This document shows, piece after piece, positions 5,403 to 7,721 of a DNA stretch of 7,721 nt; the stretch's first letter is position 1, and each line of letters begins with the position of its first letter. A program made the position numbers and the translations under genes. Under the pieces are notes generated by a model. That model did no database searches. It saw nothing but the letters and a program-made list of their open reading frames with translations, and was not told the origin of the DNA. The stretch is from JANNRW01 sp031401815 (GTDB lineage Bacteria; Desulfobacterota; Desulfuromonadia; Geobacterales; DSM-12255). Location: NCBI GenBank assembly GCA_031401815.1, contig JANNRW010000129.1, positions 1 through 7,721 on the forward strand, written 5' to 3'.

Positions 5403-6914
5403 ATGAAAAGTCTGCTGGCACCGCTTTTAATCCTTTCCATTCTCTTCTTTTCCTTCCCGGTGTTTGCTGCCGATATCTGCAAGGATCATCTGACCGCAGT
5501 GCACGGTTCCAGCAGGGCAACGGTAGAGAGTTCGCTGCAGCAGGAGGTTGCCGCATTCCGCATTCTGGCGGAGCGAGCCCTGACGCTTCGAGCCGAGACC
5601 ATCAAGGTTGGGAAAAGCCTCAAAGTGAAGATGTCCAAGGGTAAACCCCTGACCGGTGATGACCTGGCGCTTATCAATATCGGTATCAACGAGCATCTGG
5701 TGTTGCGACATGAACTGCTGGCAATAGCTGCAGCCCACGAATGCTGGCTGGGCAGCTCCGAAGAGGAGCTGGCGGAGCAGGGTGTTTCTCCTGAATCACG
5801 TTTTACCGGAATTATGCTGTCGCTCTCCTCGGCCATGCTGCTATACGATAACTACCTCCTATCAATCTCGCTCTTTGAAGGGGATAGCAAGTTGCGCCGA
5901 CTCCTGAACGAGCGTGATCCGGGTTATGCTGTCATCAGCGCCGAGCTTGCCAAGGTAACCCTGAATTATAACACTATTAATAACCGGGATCGTGTCCGCA
6001 AGGCGATACGTTACTACGAGCGGGAGTCGAAGCGATTCAGTGCGCTGCTTGTGCAAAATCCGGAGATTGAATACCTCAATCTGTTGATTGCCCAGAGCCC
6101 TTCCTATTCGGTTGTAAAAAAATCGTCCCCCTTTTACATGGTGGGTCGCAAACTCGGCTTTCTGACCGGAGTTACCACCGATACGATTAACAGTTTGGAG
6201 CGGGAAGGGGTCAGTCTGTTCAGTATGGTGTTCGGCAATGCCGTCGGCCTGGTTGAGATCCGAAAGGGGAAACACTACAAAAAAGATGATGTACTTGCTG
6301 ATCTGAGCAACAGCTTGAAGGCTGGTGATATCCTTCTGGAAAAGACCCCTTTCCGCCTGACCGACAAGCTGATACCCGGCTACTCGGGTCATGCGGCGGT
6401 CTGGGTCGGCGCTGAAGCCGAGTTGAAGGAGCTGGGGATCTGGGAGAATCCGCTGGTATCCCGTTACAGGGATGAGATTCGCGCAGGACGGCTGGTCGTT
6501 GAGGCACTCCGCTCCGGGGTGGAGATGAATTCGTTAAAGCAATTTCTCAACATTGACAGTATCGGCGTCCTGCGCAAGCCGGATCTGGGGGTGGAAGCAC
6601 GCGCGAACACCATAATTCAGGCACTGCGCCAGGTGGGCAAATCCTATGATTTCAATTTTGATGTGGAATCCAAGGAGCGGGTCTACTGTTCCAAGCTGGT
6701 CTACATGAGCTATAGCGGTATTGACTGGCCGACAAAGAGATCTCTTGGGCGAACCACCTTCACTCCTGATGATGTGGCGATTAAGGCAGCCCGTGACGGT
6801 GCTCTGCAACTGGTGACTTTCTATCACGACGGCAAACGGGTGACCGCTGCTCCGACCGTGCGGATGGCCGAATTGATGGAGGTTGGGCGAAGTAAAGTAA
6901 CACAGCAGGAGTGA
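5403..6914 (+). CDS. Secreted YiiX-like permuted NlpC/P60 hydrolase with long helical N-terminal region
   Basis: This is a 503-residue exported protein. Residues 1-22 are a signal peptide (MK, then a long hydrophobic run, ending VFA before ADIC), so it is periplasmic or secreted. Residues about 30-295 are mostly helical, have no motif I know and greatly exceed the roughly 200 residues of YiiX itself. The C-terminal part is the circularly permuted papain-like fold of the YiiX/peptidase C92 group: GDILL (308-312), His330 in SGHAAVWVG, an acidic residue at E367 (VVEAL) and the catalytic Cys429 in VYCSKLVYMSY. The His-before-Cys order marks the permutation. Family members cleave amide or ester bonds in lipid, peptide or murein substrates, and the target here is unknown. 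ATG 5403 has GGGGGA at 5391-5396. The stop is 6 bases before jetA, implying one transcript. Confidence 0.85.
   Translation: MKSLLAPLLILSILFFSFPVFAADICKDHLTAVHGSSRATVESSLQQEVAAFRILAERALTLRAETIKVGKSLKVKMSKGKPLTGDDLALINIGINEHLVLRHELLAIAAAHECWLGSSEEELAEQGVSPESRFTGIMLSLSSAMLLYDNYLLSISLFEGDSKLRRLLNERDPGYAVISAELAKVTLNYNTINNRDRVRKAIRYYERESKRFSALLVQNPEIEYLNLLIAQSPSYSVVKKSSPFYMVGRKLGFLTGVTTDTINSLEREGVSLFSMVFGNAVGLVEIRKGKHYKKDDVLADLSNSLKAGDILLEKTPFRLTDKLIPGYSGHAAVWVGAEAELKELGIWENPLVSRYRDEIRAGRLVVEALRSGVEMNSLKQFLNIDSIGVLRKPDLGVEARANTIIQALRQVGKSYDFNFDVESKERVYCSKLVYMSYSGIDWPTKRSLGRTTFTPDDVAIKAARDGALQLVTFYHDGKRVTAAPTVRMAELMEVGRSKVTQQE
6907..6911 (+). promoter_or_regulatory. Ribosome binding site of jetA overlapping the end of the upstream gene
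   Basis: AGGAG sits 9 bases before ATG 6921 and its last base immediately precedes the TGA (6912-6914) of the YiiX-like gene. This decides for ATG 6921 over the in-frame ATG at 6933 and indicates translational coupling of the two genes. Confidence 0.65.
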
Positions 6915-6920
6915 GAATTT

Positions 6921-7721
6921 ATGGTGAATAACATGGATTTTGAAAAACTGGAAAGTTTACTGAGGGTTGCTCCTTCGCTGCGACTGCTGCGCGCCAAAAA
7001 CGCTGCCTTGATGCTCTCCTTTTTTCAGCTGGAGTTCAAGGAACGAAACGAAATCGCTGTCGCCAATCGTCTTCTGGTGCAACGCCTGGCTGATTACCTC
7101 GATTTTCTCGATTATCACGATGATGAAGAGACCGGTGATCTGGCATACTGGTCCCTTGATTGTGCCGATAAGGCGCGTAAATATGTTGAACGCTGGACAG
7201 AAGACAACTATCTGCGCAACTATGTTGATGATTCCTCAAAGGAGGTCATCAATGTTCTCACCAAGCATACCGAGAAGGTTTTTCAGGTTCTGGAGCTTTT
7301 GAAAGAGCGTGAATTTGTGGGGACGGAATCAAAGTTCAAGGATATTTTCAGCAAGTTACGGGAACTGATAGATAATACGACGGACGATCCGCAGCGTAAG
7401 ATCGAGGAGCTGGAAAAACGTAAACGGGAGATTGATGACGAAATCCGCGCTATCAAAAGGGACGGTTTTGTCAAAAGTTTTGAAAATTACCAGATCAAGT
7501 CGCGCTTTGAAGATATCAACCGGTTGACAAATGAGCTGATCGGTGATTTCCGGGAAGTTGAGGACAACTTTAAGGATATTACCCGCGGCATCTATGAAAA
7601 GCAGACCAACAACTCTCTGACTAAAGGGACTATTCTCCGCTATACCTTTGACGCCCTTGACGAGCTCAAGGAGAGTGACCAGGGGAAGAGTTTTTACGCC
7701 TTCTGGAGTTTTCTGATTGAT
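6921..7721 (+). CDS. jetA: JetA, DUF3375 kleisin-like subunit of a Wadjet anti-plasmid system (3'-truncated by window edge)
   Basis: The frame is open for 267 codons to the right edge. The N-terminal LRLLRAKNAALMLSFFQLEF (20-39) and ADYLDFL segment form the winged-helix start of the DUF3375 family. EFVGTESKFKDIF (131-143) and the charged coiled coil DPQRKIEELEKRKREIDDEI (156-175) are family hallmarks. In type I Wadjet, JetA is the MukF/MksF-like kleisin that bridges the SMC JetC, with JetB (MukE-like) and the TOPRIM nuclease JetD. The complex extrudes loops on small circular DNA and cleaves it, blocking plasmids. It acts in the cytoplasm on DNA. The full protein is normally nearly twice this length, so the C-terminal half and jetBCD would lie beyond the window. 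No damage is seen in the visible part. Confidence 0.9.
   Translation, partial: MVNNMDFEKLESLLRVAPSLRLLRAKNAALMLSFFQLEFKERNEIAVANRLLVQRLADYLDFLDYHDDEETGDLAYWSLDCADKARKYVERWTEDNYLRNYVDDSSKEVINVLTKHTEKVFQVLELLKEREFVGTESKFKDIFSKLRELIDNTTDDPQRKIEELEKRKREIDDEIRAIKRDGFVKSFENYQIKSRFEDINRLTNELIGDFREVEDNFKDITRGIYEKQTNNSLTKGTILRYTFDALDELKESDQGKSFYAFWSFLID

Noticed and set aside
1..7721. CRISPR array, tRNA or rRNA genes
   Set aside because: No regularly spaced repeats, cloverleaf or ribosomal RNA sequence could be seen on either strand.

Overview
The window looks like a patchy accessory region of a bacterial chromosome with moderate to high GC. The organism cannot be fixed from sequence alone. Gene style and content (IS21-like debris, a group II intron, an exported YiiX-like hydrolase and a Wadjet gene) would fit a Deltaproteobacterium such as a Geobacter relative, but that is a guess. 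All recognisable genes are on the + strand.

Left part (1-2790): mobile DNA. The window opens in what looks like the last codons of an IS21-type istB gene. A right end with two 25-bp-spaced terminal repeats follows and ends near 139. Directly abutting it is the 3' part of a gene that has lost its start (140-389), a Cys-rich fragment of unknown function. Next comes a GC-rich stretch with two mutually exclusive hairpins, then a complete-looking group II intron (about 477-2495). The intron holds a 473-residue reverse transcriptase/maturase without an endonuclease domain, and domains V and VI lie after the ORF. Domain V departs from the canonical form at several paired positions. About 295 bases with no convincing gene follow.

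Middle (2797-4459): a clearly AT-rich ATPase gene (AAA_14 plus DUF4143 type, with PD-(D/E)XK-like acidic and lysine residues near its C terminus). Its composition differs from everything to its right, which suggests separate acquisition. It is followed by a short orphan reading frame (4286-4459) that has no start codon and reads like the 3' remnant of another gene.

Right part (4461-7721): GC-richer genes in close order. These are a small alpha/beta hydrolase, a broken dual-specificity/tyrosine phosphatase remnant whose CX5R motif has Gln in place of the catalytic Arg, a secreted 503-residue protein with a circularly permuted NlpC/P60 (YiiX-like, peptidase C92) C-terminal domain, and, only 6 bases later, the start of a DUF3375 gene. 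DUF3375 is JetA, the MukF-like kleisin of the Wadjet (JetABCD) anti-plasmid SMC system, and it runs off the right edge. The most interesting point is the tight coupling of an exported YiiX-like hydrolase to jetA. Whether the rest of Wadjet (jetB, jetC, jetD) follows lies outside the window.
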